64,000 nt of DNA, from contig VZTJ01000075.1 in assembly GCA_013397795.1 (NCBI GenBank), positions 375,417 through 439,416 of the forward strand, given 5' to 3'. The stretch is from Orthonyx spaldingii. Lineage: Eukaryota; Chordata; Aves; Passeriformes; Orthonychidae. This document shows positions 20,001 to 31,147 of the stretch, piece after piece. The notes below the pieces were generated by a model. It searched no databases. It had not been told where the DNA came from and saw only the letters and a program-made list of their open reading frames with translations. The position numbers and the translations under genes are program-made. Every line of letters begins with the position of its first letter. Position 1 is the stretch's first letter.

Positions 20001-21408
20001 CAGGCCAAGCGTGGGAGGGATCGCCTGGCATCCTTCCACCTCTTACTGCATGCTCACCAAGGCTCTCCCACATCCCTCTCACATCCACCATGGCTCTGGA
20101 GGTGTTTTCCAAAGGCTGTGAAGCTCAAGGCCAGGGACCGTTTGGCCTTAGCAGAGCTAAATGAGCAACCAGATGTGATGTGAAACCTGCTATCTTTTAT
20201 TATCTAGGCCTCTGCTTTAATCACAAGCTCACCACTCTTACCCCATAAGTGTTTTCATGTGAGGTGCATCACCACCAGCCCCCTGGAGCTGAACAAAGGG
20301 TTAATGGTAGCCGTTGCATTTAAAGACCCCTGAATTAATTCTCCTCCCCCTTTCCTTCCCTGGATATCGTTCCTATAATCGATGCTGACTGCTACAGGAA
20401 CAATTAGCCTGGCATTCATTACTGCCACAGGTTTTATCCCTGTTACCTGATTTAGGAAGCCCCACCAGCCCCGAAAGCTCTGTCAGGATCAGGAACATGG
20501 AAGAGCTGAATCAACACCCTGGGTTATGCATGTTCACACACCTTTTCTCAGGAAAACCAGCAACGAACTTGCTATGAATACTTTTGTGATTTATTTTCCC
20601 CACCAGCAAGTTTATACCTGTCCCACAGCCTGCCTGAGGGAGTGTTGGTTTCTTTTAGGAAGTAGGGATGCAGCTGCCCAGGGTGGAGGGGGAGTAAGGC
20701 ACCATGCAAGAGCCTGAAGGGCTCAGGGATGACCCTGCTCTCATGTTTGACTTGTTTCTGTAACACATCTCTTTCCCAGGTTTCCAGAAGGAAGCAGATT
20801 CCCTGTTGTCAGTGACCAAACTCAGCATCATCAGCGACTCTCAGAACATGAGAAAAGCCCGGGACATCTTGTTAAAGCTCTCGGAAGAGACAAACATCTT
20901 CCCGACCAGCTGGGAGCTTTCCGAGCGCTACCTCTTCGTGGTGGTGAGTACTCCGAGCACACCTCCCCCACCATCCCAGCTCTGCAGGGAGCTCGCAGGA
21001 GGGGGAGCAAGTAGGGCAACCAGAGGATGCTCAGGTACATGGTGGCATTGGGGTGATCCTGTCAGATGTTGCACTTGGAGCTTGGCTGTTCAGTTTCCTT
21101 GGAAAGGCCGGTGTTGCAGCACCATGAATTCCGCACCTCTCCACAAGTTCCGTGCCACTGGATGCTCTTGCATCCTGTACACGAGGTGGGAAAAGATGAG
21201 ACCTAATGCCTTGAGAGCGGCTGTGGAGGGAGGGTTGTGCCTGGAACACCCCACAGTGACCACGATCCCCGCTGTTTGGCAGGACCGGCTCATCGCCCTG
21301 GACGCTGCGGACGAGTTCTTCAGGATGGCCAGCGCCGCGTACCCGAGGCGGCCCGGCGGGGACAGGGCGGACGAGGGCCCCGGGCCCCTCCCGGCCGCGG
21401 TGCCCTGA
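7944..21408 (+). CDS. MREG: Melanoregulin, complete, 5 coding exons, 210 aa
   Basis: Exons are 7944-8035, 11340-11499, 19101-19191, 20780-20943 and 21283-21408. They sum to 633 nt, which is 210 codons plus TGA, and all phases match. The protein begins MGLWAWLRSL, followed by a cysteine cluster CCGCC (residues 13-17) that in mammals is the palmitoylated membrane anchor. Next is an acidic dileucine-type signal EKEPLL (25-30), then NNNPYASFGATL (32-43), NLWSTPHDVTHTEADDDR (50-67), a basic helix RQTRKEVRSRWK (97-108), FQKEADSLLSVTKLS (116-130) and SERYLFVVDRLIALDAADEF (162-181). These are distinctive of melanoregulin, the product of mouse dilute suppressor, a peripheral protein of melanosomes and lysosomes linked to RILP/dynactin-dependent transport and pigment transfer. 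Its length is close to that of mammalian MREG (about 214). The last 20 residues are Pro/Gly/Ala-rich and appear diverged. The ATG is in good context (CCG before it, G at +4) and lies in a CpG island. Confidence 0.96.
8475..8836 (-). mobile_element. CR1 LINE 3' fragment
   Basis: On the plus strand this reads as the reverse complement of a CR1 3' end: CAGAATCCCAGAATGGATT, then GGGACACCTTCCACTA, TGGCCTTGGACACTTCCAGG, GGGCGACCTGTGCCAGGGCC and TAGAGAAGAATTTCTTCCTA. It is 5'-truncated, as usual for CR1, and lies in MREG intron 1. Confidence 0.88.
8870..9500. promoter_or_regulatory. CpG-rich part of MREG intron 1
   Basis: CpG is clearly elevated for about 600 bp after the CR1, with a CACGTG E-box at 9417-9422. 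This may be an extension of the promoter CpG island, split from it by the CR1 insertion. Confidence 0.4.
11340..11499 (+). CDS. MREG: MREG coding exon 2 (residues 31-84)
   Basis: The acceptor is TGTGTGCAG|TAAC and the donor is TCGGAG|GTGAGG; the exon ends in phase 0. It encodes the most conserved N-terminal block, ASFGATL, PHDVTHTEADDDR and NMIVVRNQ. Confidence 0.96.
11578..12072 (-). mobile_element. CR1 LINE 3' fragment
   Basis: Reverse-complement CR1 begins AGAATCATGGAATGGTTGGG and runs through GGGCAGCCTGTGCCAGGGCC, CCTTGTCCTGTCACCCCAGG and GAGCCTTCTCTTCCCCAGG. Compared with its siblings, part of the GTTCCAACCCCCTGCCATGG segment near the 3' end is missing. It lies in MREG intron 2. Confidence 0.88.
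16271..16492. promoter_or_regulatory. Intronic CpG-rich patch in MREG intron 2
   Basis: About 20 CpG lie in 220 bp, against a very low background in the intron. It includes a perfect 9-bp inverted repeat (CACCGCGGG at 16327-16335 and CCCGCGGTG at 16352-16360, with a 16-nt loop). It could be an enhancer or alternative promoter; no exon was recognised. Confidence 0.45.
18389..18520 (-). mobile_element. CR1 LINE fragment, different subfamily
   Basis: It reads GGAATCATGGAGTCATTCGG, then TTGAGTCCAGCCATTAACCC and AGCACTGCCAAGCCCACCA. This is the 3' end of a CR1 subfamily distinct from the GGGACACCTTCCAC type elsewhere in the window. It is short and diverged. Confidence 0.75.
19101..19191 (+). CDS. 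MREG: MREG coding exon 3 (residues 85-114 plus split Gly)
   Basis: The acceptor is GCTTTGCAG|GAGT and the donor is TTTAG|GTAAGC; the exon ends in phase 1. It encodes EWQKLNYDIYTLR and the basic run up to RWKHILEDL. It is isolated by about 7.6 kb of upstream intron. Confidence 0.95.
19192..20779 (+). other. MREG: MREG intron 3
   Basis: This intron is about 1.6 kb with standard GTAAGC...CCCAG ends. It contains no recognised repeat or exon. Confidence 0.85.
20780..20943 (+). CDS. MREG: MREG coding exon 4 (residues 115-169)
   Basis: The acceptor is CTTTCCCAG|GTTT and the donor is GTGGTG|GTGAGT; the exon ends in phase 0. It encodes FQKEADSLLSVTKLS through SWELSERYLFVV, a predicted helical core. 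Confidence 0.96.
20944..21282 (+). other. MREG: MREG intron 4
   Basis: This short intron is 339 bp with GTGAGT...GGCAG ends. Nothing notable lies inside. Confidence 0.88.
21283..21408 (+). CDS. MREG: MREG coding exon 5, terminal, with TGA stop (residues 170-210)
   Basis: The acceptor is TTTGGCAG|GACC. The exon encodes DRLIALDAADEFFRMASAAY and then a GC-rich, low-complexity tail rich in Arg, Pro and Gly, ending in TGA at 21406-21408. The antisense open frame over this exon (21090-21731) is a GC artefact. Confidence 0.94.
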   Translation, partial: DRLIALDAADEFFRMASAAYPRRPGGDRADEGPGPLPAAVP

Positions 21409-22443
21409 GGAACGTGCCTCGCCCATGGCCCTGAGGAATGTGCCTGGCCGGCAGGACACGGGCAGCGCTCCGGGACAGGCTCCTCTGCCCGGGGGCAGCA
21501 CACAGAGTGCCCTCCTTGTTTCCCTGCGGAGAAGCGAGCGGGCGGCTGGAGCAGGGCAGGGAGGCCGGCGAGCCGTGCCCGGCAGGAGCGCAGGGAGAGG
21601 CGGACGCTGGGGTCACCGCTGGCCCATAGTGTACGCGATGGGTACGGGGGGTTTGCCACCCAAGGCATTGCTGCCAGGAACTGCAAAGGTGCCTCTAGTT
21701 CCAAGGGCTGTGAGGAGATCCACCTTTCCACCTTCCGCTGGTACCTGCCACTGTGCCCTCCCTCGAGCCTGCCAGCCAGGAGGAGCAGCGAGAGAGGAAA
21801 AACACCTCCGTCATCCCGTCATCTACAACTCAGTGGCTCTGTGCATACTGGCCCTCTTCCTCACCCCCAGCCCTCCAGGCAGGTTCCAGGGGATTTGGGA
21901 AAGAGGCAGGAGCTGTGCCAGGACAGGATTTAATTCCAGGCAGCAAAGCCTTGGAGCAGTGTCACAGCTGGGTGCTCCATCCCCAGCCAGTAGTGGCTGA
22001 GGGATATTTCTGTCAGGGGTACTCAGCCTGACATTGTAAAAGAAGGTAGAGTTTAGGAAGGTGCCAAGGTCTGAGCTGCTGAGAATTTGGCTCCTGGAAC
22101 ATCCTCAGATTGGTTGCCCAGCATCTCAACCAATTTTGAAAAGTTTTGGTCTTAATTGCCTGAAAAAAACCCACCACAAAGCTGCATGTACTGTCAATAT
22201 AAAAATCCTCATTACCAGCAGGGATGGTATAATGAACATTCTTTTTATCTCAGGGTTTTGTCTGATAATGAGCAATAATTTTTAAAACACTGGGTTTGAT
22301 AATTTAAAAACAAGTGGAAGTTCTTCACTGATTAGCACACATGCTGCTAATTGGCCAGTTGAAAATGCTGGTTAAACAGGACCTCCCAAAGTAGCAAACC
22401 AGAGCTTTTATTCATTTATACCAACAGTGTTTGAAAAAAAAAA

Positions 22444-22449
22444 AATAAA
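22444..22449 (+). terminator. MREG: Alternative MREG poly(A) signal AATAAA
   Basis: This hexamer is at the end of a run of A. It is a weaker candidate because it belongs to a low-complexity A tract, although a GTTTCTGTTTGTCAG stretch follows. Confidence 0.3.
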
Positions 22450-22525
22450 TTATGAATTGTTTCTGTTTGTCAGTCTTCCTGGGAAACATTTTTGTCAACT
22501 CAAAACAGCAGTGAAAGCTGAGTTT

Positions 22526-22531
22526 AATAAA
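22526..22531 (+). terminator. MREG: Probable MREG poly(A) signal AATAAA
   Basis: AATAAA is followed by an A-rich stretch and then CCTTTTTTATTCTTTCTG at about 22550, a canonical arrangement for cleavage near 22545-22552. An alternative AATAAA lies at 22444-22449. Confidence 0.5.
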
Positions 22532-24402
22532 GAAAACATTACAAAACCAGCCTTTTTTATTCTTTCTGTAAAACTATTCAGGTAACACCGTTTATGTTGA
22601 GTGCTGATAGCACAAGGGTTGGGATATTTGTAGAGCCTCTGCAGCTTGTTCTCCACACACTTTAAATTGCCTGTTGACTTACAAGAGTTACATTTGCCAG
22701 CCTAAGACCAAAGTCTTTGTAGGACATGATGGGGATCAGATTTAATTTCAATGGGATTTGGCATTAGGTGCCCATTTCCTACTGATTTATTTTTTTCTAG
22801 CGGGAGTTCAGCTGCCCTTTGGAAAACTCCCGTGTTTTTATAGAAAATAAACTTTGGTGCACGACAAATCCAGGGTTTGATTTGAACAAGTTGTTGCAGA
22901 ACAGCGAGATCTGTCGGTCTGAGGAGCGCTGTGCCAAGGTATGTGATGCCACCCAAAAGTCAGCCCTCGGCACATTGTCACAGTGCTAACTGTTATTTAA
23001 AACCTCCTGATGTGTTTGGGAAGCTCAGGGGCAAGAAGAGAAATGCTTTATCTGTGCTGCTTGTTTGACCACAGAGGTCGGCATTCAGCAGCGCCTTTGC
23101 AGAGCCACCCCTCGCTGTCACAGCTGTGAAACCCGTTCTGATGTCACCAAACTGCTTTTTGTTGTAACTTAATAGGGCAGACTGCCCAAAAGGGACAATA
23201 ATCAGTATCCCTGAGTGAGTTTAGCTGCTGAAATAAGGCCCCGTGCAGGGAAAGCACTGAGTTTCTGAGTGCAGCCACAAGGAGGAGCAGGAATTTGCAG
23301 GAGCATCGGATCAGAGCGGAGCCGCTCCTTTCCACACTCGGGGAGGAGTAACCAGGCTCAGAACTTCTGTTTATGGACCGATCACAACAGGAACAAAAAA
23401 AAGCCTGTCAGCCCCAGCACTCAGATAAAACTGGTCATAGGGTATCCTGAAAATATTGCACACTGGTGAAGTAAAAGGATGCAGAGCTTTGGAAAATCTG
23501 CAACTTGAAAAACGATAGAAAGCAGCAGAAATTGTTTCCATATAGATCCAAGCTGAGGTTGGTCATTCTGTCCTCCTCCGTAGGAAATGTCCTCTCATGC
23601 ACTCGAGACAGGAGACCAATAAACGATATTGCAATTGGGAAAATGCAGAGAGTCATTTGCCTTTTCTAAATTACATAGAAAATACCAGGGAGGTGCACAA
23701 CGGTCCTGGGTGCTGGAATTCCTGCCCCAACAGAGCGATTCCCTTCTTCGCTAGAAGCAATTTGGGATTTGATGCACCACCCAGGCCTGCAGCTGCCATT
23801 CAGGTGGGCTTGAACCCCTCACCCGATCTCTGGGGAGATGTCTTGGGTCTCCTGCATGTCCCAGGTGCCAGCGGGGAGCCAAACCCTGCCCGAGCCCGGG
23901 GAAGGTTCCAGCAGCCGCCTGGGAAGCGGTGGCTGTAGGACAGCCCAGCGAACACCAGATGCCACTGTTCCCTCAGCATGGGAAAAACCCTGTTTACAAG
24001 GCAGGGGAAATATTCCCAACCTTTTCTTGCATGCATCGGGTCTCTCAAGCCTGCAAGAACTGGCTTTCCGTTAAAGGTTGGGGTTTAGACATTCAATAAT
24101 GACTCTGGCGCTTTCCAGGAGACAGTGCTGAGCCCGTCTCTCTGTCAGCGCTGGGGCCAGGGTCTCCGCTCCCGCTTGGAAGTGCCACTTGGCCTGAGGC
24201 TGGCTGCTGCAGGGATTAGCATGTTCACTAAGAACATTTATTTTTATAAGTAGAGGGTGATTTTGGTATGCCTTCCTTCAATCAGGAAAGGAAAAATACC
24301 AAGAATTCTTTAAAATGAGCAATGTGAGGTTTAAAGTACATCTGGGTTCACTTGGCTTTCAGATACTTTTCTTCCCCCTCAACGTAACATTGCACTTAGC
24401 TA

Positions 24403-24450
24403 CGGAAGGAAGGAAGGAAGGAAGGAAGGAAGGAAGGAAGGAAGGAAGGA
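24403..24450. repeat. (GGAA)n tetranucleotide microsatellite, about 12 units
   Basis: This is a perfect uninterrupted GGAA/AAGG run of about 48 bp, a likely polymorphic microsatellite. Confidence 0.97.
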
Positions 24451-24510
24451 ACTCTTTTTTTCTTTTTCATTTATAAGCCACAGAGATGCTCCACTTGAGT
24501 TGCTTCTCCT

Positions 24511-24672
24511 AGAACCACAGGATGGTTTGGCTTAGAAGAGACCTTAAAGGCAAAGTTGTTCCACCCCCTGCCATGGGCAGGGACACCTTCCACTACCTCA
24601 GGGTGCTCCAAGCCCCATCCAACCTGGCCTTGGACACTTCCAGGGATGGGGCAGCCACAGCTTCTCTGGGCA
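24511..24672 (-). mobile_element. CR1 LINE 3' fragment
   Basis: It begins AGAACCACAGGATGGTTTGG and ends abruptly at CAGCTTCTCTGGGCAA. It is well conserved through CCATGGGCAGGGACACCTTC and TGGCCTTGGACACTTCCAGG. Confidence 0.88.
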
Positions 24673-24883
24673 AAGTATTTTAATTTTTTTGGGTCATGGG
24701 GAGCAGCAGTGGAGAGTTCCCTTGCTCTAAATTAAAGCTAGGAATAGTGCAATTAATAGAGACCAGCTAGGGAAAAAACCCTATTTACAGACCATGTTGA
24801 TTGTGCATATTCATATGTGGCTTCTTCTTTGCATTCCAAGTTTTCCTAGGACATACATCCTGAATTTGGCAGGATGAGCAAAA

Positions 24884-24905
24884 CAAAACAAAACAAACAA
24901 ACAAA
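24884..24905. repeat. (AAAAC)n/(AAAC)n A-rich simple repeat
   Basis: A short run of AAAACAAAACAAAACAAACAA type sequence; low complexity. Confidence 0.85.
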
Positions 24906-25713
24906 AGAATCGTGGTGGAAATTCAGCTGTGAGATGTAAGACAGGCAGAAGGTGGCAGTGCAGGTGTTTGGTAAAGGCTGGAGCAGCAGCAGGCAAAGGA
25001 GACAGGATGCAGTGGCCTAGAAGAAGTCTGGCTTATCCATTTTACTTGTTATGGATGTAAATCACAGCCCAAGTTCTGATAAATAATGAGAATGGACACG
25101 GGAAAGAAAACTGTCATCTTTTAAATTTCAGCTGTAGGAAAAATTACCATTTCAAACTGCTCAATCATTGCTAAGGTTAGAAATTCCAACACTTACATAC
25201 TCTTCCTGGAGGGAAAGCATGTACTTTTCTGGTCTAATGAGGATCAGTAACGTTGAGTGACTGGCCACGAAATAGCTCTCCAGAAGCACTCCTTTGAAGA
25301 CAAGCAAGCATTTTTGTGTGGGGAGTCCTTGTTAAGCAAGTTATGGATGATCAGAAACGTTTCTTTGCCTTACAGATCACAGACCTTGCGGACACATCCA
25401 TTGGGAAGCTGTCCTTGCACAGGGGAGGCCATGGAGAACTCTCTTAATAAAGGCCCCAAGGAAAGACTGGCATAGGCAAAAACTTGTCTTGTTTGGTGTA
25501 ATGAAACGTGTGACCTCTCTCTGTAAGCCTCGTCCTTACTCTTAGGGAGAACAGTGGTTTTTCAGAGTGGTAATAAATTTAAGTGAGTATTTTGTTGTAT
25601 TTAGGTTAGGAAAGGGAGACACCATGGAGGCTGTGGGTGCTGTTCATAGGATCTCAGCAGGGTTGGAATGAACAGATTTAGGCAGCCAAAGAGATAGAGC
25701 CACGTGGCTGGAT

Positions 25714-25806
25714 GGGGATTTGAGCAACCTGGGCTGTGGGAGGTATCCCTGCCCATGGAATGAGATGGAGGCCCCTTCCAACCCAAACCCCTCTGTGAGC
25801 TCAAAG
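25714..25806 (+). mobile_element. CR1 LINE 3' fragment, forward orientation
   Basis: TTGAGCAACCTGGGCTGTGG, then GGTATCCCTGCCCATGG and CCCCTTCCAACCCAAACC, is the forward-strand 3' end of CR1. It is one of the few forward-oriented CR1 copies here. It is heavily 5'-truncated. Confidence 0.75.
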
Positions 25807-27346
25807 CAAAGGCAGGAGGGCAGCAAATGGAGCAAATAGGCCCAGGCACTGCCCAAGGGAAGGGCAGAGCATTAACTGGGTGTGTGCAGAGGGTACAGCA
25901 CTGGTACCAGGATCTGTTGCGATGGTGCAGCGTCATCAGGGTAAGACCAGCAGGATGAAATGTGTTTGTGCATGCCCCAATAACCACCATCAAAACCCCT
26001 GCCCGAGGAGAGTCACCAGCATGTCAGAAAGCAGAGAGATTTATGAAAGGATGTGTTACCAAAAGTTTCTCCTTCCAAGAGTGGCAGCTTTATATCTGCT
26101 AAGCTGCTGGGATTCTTTCTGCTGGCTTGAACTGGGTTTGAGTCAGACTTTGGAGACACAAACACCAGAACAAGTCCAGACACCACTGGAGTCATAAACA
26201 AACCTCCTGCCAGCTGCCCATCTACTCTTCTTCTGCATCAAAGTCACAAAATAACAAATATGGTTCCTGAGAAGACTTTTTACAAATGATGAGAGCATCT
26301 ACCTGTACTTCCCTAAACAACAAAAATAAAGCCCAAACCATTTCTCTCAGCCAAGGGATCACAAGGAAGATTCAGGCTGAGAAGACCTCAGGAGGTTCTC
26401 TCAGCCAACCTCCTCCTTGTTTGAAATCCCTTCTCTCCCCTCTTGAAAATGGCATGAGCAACTTGTATGGAAAACACTGTTGGCATTACACAGTGTTTCA
26501 CCTCTCCAAAGCAGTGCTGGTTGGTACAAAGAGAATAAATTTATTTTTTGTTTGAATTAAAAGAAACAGAAGATCTGTGAAACCCATCTGGAGGGCAGGT
26601 TTGGAATGGAGTAATCCTTCCATGAAACACTGCTTTGATACCTGTAACTCAAGTGACCATGGCTTGCTTTAAATGTGCATTTTCCCATTCCTTCTTAGGT
26701 GATGGAGCTGGAGGGAGGAGTGGTGGGAGCCTGGGGCCACCCAGGGTGATTCAGTCAGCCTGGGACATGGCCAGAGGGGTGATGTGGTCAGCAGGGAGCC
26801 AGCAGCACCCACAGGGCCAGCAGATCCCGTGAGCCTTTTGGGAATGAAGGGGGAGGAAGGGAAGGGATCAGTGTTATCTCAGTGACTGGGAGTTGGTCTA
26901 GGATTTGGAAACTCAGCTGCCGTTCCCAGACATGCCCCATCTGCCTCTGCCCCTCAGGTGACCCAAAAGAGGAATGGGGAGGTTGTGCCTCCTAGAACTG
27001 GTGGCAAAATGCTCTTCCTGTGCTGGAGGTATTGTCAAGGTCTTGATATTTCTGCATCTGTCTTCAAGCAAAGCTTTGTATCTCTAAAATGTTCACAATG
27101 CTATTATCCAAAAGACTCTGCTATAATACTTTCAAGATGTTTTGCTTCAATTTTTTTTTTTTTTTAAATAATGCTCTCCAGCTTTTTACTATAAGCCAAA
27201 TAAAGCATTGTTTCCATCCAGAAAATAACATTTCAAATTTACATCACAGCAGTGTTGAACAAGTTGGGTTCTTTCTAAATTCACGGGAATACCTATTCTC
27301 CCAATAGTTTAAATTCTGATAAATCAGAATTTCTAGACAGAATACC

Positions 27347-27371
27347 AGTTAGTTTAGTTTAGTTTAGTTTA
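27347..27371. repeat. (GTTTA)n short tandem repeat
   Basis: About five units of AGTTT/GTTTA. This is not the vertebrate telomere unit TTAGGG. Confidence 0.85.
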
Positions 27372-30300
27372 AAGTCCTAACCCTGCCCAATACTTAATTC
27401 TTTTTGTGATCTGCCTGGGGATGCCTAACACAGTGTGCTGCACAGCTGTCAGGAACATCCCAATTATTTTTTGAGAGAAAATTACATTTCAAAACAAAAG
27501 GGAAGGGCATCTTTTAATCGTTTTGACTATGTTTAAATGAGATCACCAAGAGAGACTATAGCTCTGCATAGACATGTGCAGGCATGCCTAGGAATTTGGC
27601 TTGCCTGCAGTTTATCTGTCCCAATTAAAGGCAGATGCAGCCTTTTGCTTCCATGGACATTTATGAACGGGCAGATGTGCTAACAGGGAGACAGCTAACA
27701 CACAGCAACTGGTCCTGATCTAATCACACACATTCTTACAGTGCTGTTTGGCTCCAACTTGCCCAACTGCACAAATATTTTCAGTTTCCCTTCCTACCTC
27801 CTTGGACAAGATGCAGCGCAGGGATCACCCAGGTCTGGGGAATCGCAGTTTGCAGTTTGTGTCACTTCTCCCCAGTCTGTGGCAAAAGAGGGGAATTACA
27901 GGATGCACAAGGTGGCTTAAGCTCCCATTCTGCTCTGCAGATGAGAAGGAGCTTCCCTGGAGTACCTGCAAACATACTGGGAATGCTGGTGAGTGGCTCA
28001 GGAAGCCCAGCAGGTACTGAAATCTGCCTCTTGCTCAAATATCCAAGGAGCTCAGTGGAGCAGAACACCACCCACCATTCCCACGCTGAAGTGCTTGGGG
28101 ATGCCCCCCTGGTAAGCACTTCAGGTGTCTGTGAAGCTGCCCTGGCTGCAGCCCTGATGGAATGGGGACAGCAGGAGCCAGTGAGACCTGAACAACTGCC
28201 CTGTAGCCCTGGTGTCACCCATGGGCCTGGTCCAACCCAGACACACGGCAGGGGTCAAACACTGCCACGAGTGCAGCTCCTCTCACCAGTGCTCGCTCCT
28301 TGTCCAGCAGCTCCGTTTGCAGAGGCAAACACCCGACTCGTGGATCCAGCCCCGCTGGATGTGAGCCAACACAAACCCCTCTGGGCAGACCTGGCAGACA
28401 AGCAGCATGTCTCAAGGTAAGCTCAGAGCAGTTTTGGCTCCTGTGCTCATAAATACCCCTTGCTAGTGCTGATTTCTCTACGAGTTATGTGTTATCAAGA
28501 GTTTCAAGAAGTCTCACAGCAATACCCATGCTTCACACCACTGCAGAGCATCTGCAGGACCAGAGGGCTCTTTTCCATCCTCCCCAGCCCTTATTCTTCT
28601 TAACAATGACAATTTACATCACTGCTCACCACCTTCTTTCAGATTCCTTCCTTACCTTTGTTATTTCATGTTACGTTTATCTTTACGTGTTTTTTTAGCT
28701 TTGATCCTTACCTTCCCCACCTCCCTATTTCCTAGTTTACATTCTTGTAAATCTGCACAGTTTAACAGCTGATGAGGTGGTAGGGGCTGACTGGGAACAG
28801 GACCTCCTGATGCCAGCAGTTACCAGGCTTTTCCTATATTTAGGAAAAGATGTAACCATGGAACTGTGTGGGGTGACAGTCAGCAAACCTACAGCTCTGC
28901 TGTGAAATATGTGGCACGTAAGCACCAGCCTGTGACTGAGTCTCCCACCCATCGCCCTGCGCAGGAGAACTTGCTGGAGACAGCAAAACTCTTCTTTTTT
29001 TTTAATGATTCATGCAAATATAGCCACTGACTTCAGGGGAGAGAGCTCGAGGCTTGAATCTGGGAGGGCTGGTAGTCACTGTGCAGTTTCCAGATAAAAA
29101 TAAACACATTTCTCAACACTGAAGAAGGATCTTCCAGAAGAGGTGAGTGGTTCACTCCACCCAACTTTTCATCCCTGTCTTTGCAGCTTCTTTTGGAGAT
29201 GCCATTCTCCATTTTTTTTTCATTTCTTTTAGATTAGAGATCCGTTGCACTTGGATAAAAATGTAGGGGGGAAATGAAGATGAACAAGGAGAGGGCTGGC
29301 TGTGACCCTGAAGTCCCCAGCATTTTGACATTGGGTTTTCCCTTGCTAAGCTAAAACTCGGAGAACCAGCACTGCAGGGTAATCCCTCCAAATACACAAA
29401 AGGCCATAATGCACCCATTTAATCTTACAGCCTTGCCAAAGGAAATTTTACATGCAGGAAGGATAGCTGTGGGTACAGAAGAGGTCAGCGTGGATGATGT
29501 GAGTAAGTTGTAAACACACCTGATTGAGGCAGTTTATCTTCTTGCTTTAAGTGCACCAAACACTATTTTTCACTTGGATTCCTTTGTCCAACACCTCCCT
29601 GGTTCAGCAGGATGTGAGCCCACATCCCCCAGGCCAGCAGAGCACCATCACTCATGGCAGGTGCACCCTTGAGATGTTTCTGCAGCTGCAAAGGTGGGTG
29701 AACAGCAGCAGGTACAAGGACACCCGAACCTTCATGTGCCAGGGCTCCCAGGGTGCCATCCCACCCAGCTCCTTCCTGTCCTGCAGTGAAGATGGATATT
29801 GCTCAGGACACAGCCCTCAGTGGCTTGGGGAAGCTCTCCTGGTGACATCAACTCTCTGGCTGATGCACGAGCAGAGGGTCTGTGTCCTGGAGCTCCTCAC
29901 ATAAATCACCACAGCTCTGCCGAGCCCAGGTGTCCTGGGCCTGGCCCCAAACACTGGGCTTGTACCATTTCTTCTGACTGCCTTGGAATGATTTGTGCCT
30001 TTGGAAGATGCAGAAGTGACTCCATCCTGAGCCAGGGCCAGTGACCTGTTGCTGAGGTTGGTATGTGATAAATGAGCCAAGGGCATCTGCTCTGACGTTC
30101 ACACGTGCCTTCAGTAAACACAGGGCTGGAGGGAAACACACACTTTGCTGTTTTACTCTTGCTATTAACTTTTCAGTTGGAATTCCCAGCATTTGTTACT
30201 GCCTTTTTTGGAATGATTTTCCACCCCAGGAAGAGGCAGATGTGATGTTTTCACAGGCTGCACGTGCTTTGCCCTGTGCAGGTCAGCACCTTGCTCAGCT

Positions 30301-30782
30301 GGAGAGCATCAGTGGGTACCACCACTACAACCATTCCAGCTGAGGCTTTTATTTAGTTTTAGCCTTCTTTAGGACCACAGGCCTGCACTGAGAGGAATGA
30401 AGGATGCCTTGGCAGACAAAAGTGGGCATTTAGGCAACACAGTTTGATGGGAGAGCTGAAAAAAATGTGTGACCCTGCATTTACCCACTCTGGAGCACAG
30501 AAACCTCTCCATAAAGGACTTCAGGAAGAGGAGGGGGGTAACAGACAGCTGTCTCCTTCCACCCTTACAGGCTCTAGCCCATCCTCAGCTGATATTATTC
30601 TCCATGAAATAGCCTATAAAAGATTAAATTCAAGCTATCTGTTTCTATTTGTATTCCTCCTGTGTAGTCCTTTGAAGCATATTTTAATTCTCCCTGTTCC
30701 CCAACCTCATTTCAGCTGGTGGTGCTGGAAGGTATTTAAAGTTACAGCCATAATCCCATGGGTCACCATGAAAGAAATTAGG

Positions 30783-30796
30783 AAAAAAAAAAAAAA
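30783..30796. repeat. A14 homopolymer
   Basis: An A run followed by GAAGAAACCC; low complexity, with no retrogene recognised upstream. Confidence 0.85.
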
Positions 30797-31147
30797 GAAG
30801 AAACCCAGAAAGAAATCCCAAGTCTGTCTGATGCACAGCAATGCTTATATTTCAATTACAGAGCGAGAGGGGCCAGACTCAACAGAGTCTGAGACAGGGA
30901 AAGGAAGAATTATGTTGGAAAACCAGACACTGAATCCATAAAAGAGCAACTGGCTGTAAATGGCTAATCCAGGTACCGCAGTGGGCAGGTGGTGACCACG
31001 CTTTCCATCAGAACTGAGCACTCACCACCCGAGTTACAGGGCCTGAGGGTCTGACCTGCAGCCGTGCTGCTCCTGCAGGGCAGGAGTGACCCCCAGGCCC
31101 CTGGGTGATGGCATTTCAAAAGCACCACACCGAAAAGAAAACTCAGC

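Larger units (their letters stand above)
21409..22555 (+). other. MREG: MREG 3'UTR (inferred extent)
   Basis: The sequence after the MREG stop starts GC-rich and becomes AT-rich. Two AATAAA hexamers lie near its end (22444-22449 and 22526-22531). The second is followed within about 25 nt by a T-rich tract, the usual downstream element. The true end is inferred. Confidence 0.5.
22556..31147. other. Intergenic, gene-poor; repeats only
   Basis: No coding exon could be supported. The content is the (GGAA)n at 24.4 kb, CR1 fragments at 24.5 and 25.7 kb and simple repeats. The open frames (for example 27857-28420) lack splice context and recognisable motifs. Confidence 0.55.

Noticed and set aside
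21090..21731. 213-codon antisense frame over MREG exon 5
   Set aside because: It is a GC-driven shadow of the coding exon, with no family similarity or splice support.
27347..27371. Possible interstitial telomere repeat
   Set aside because: The unit is GTTTA/AGTTT, not TTAGGG.
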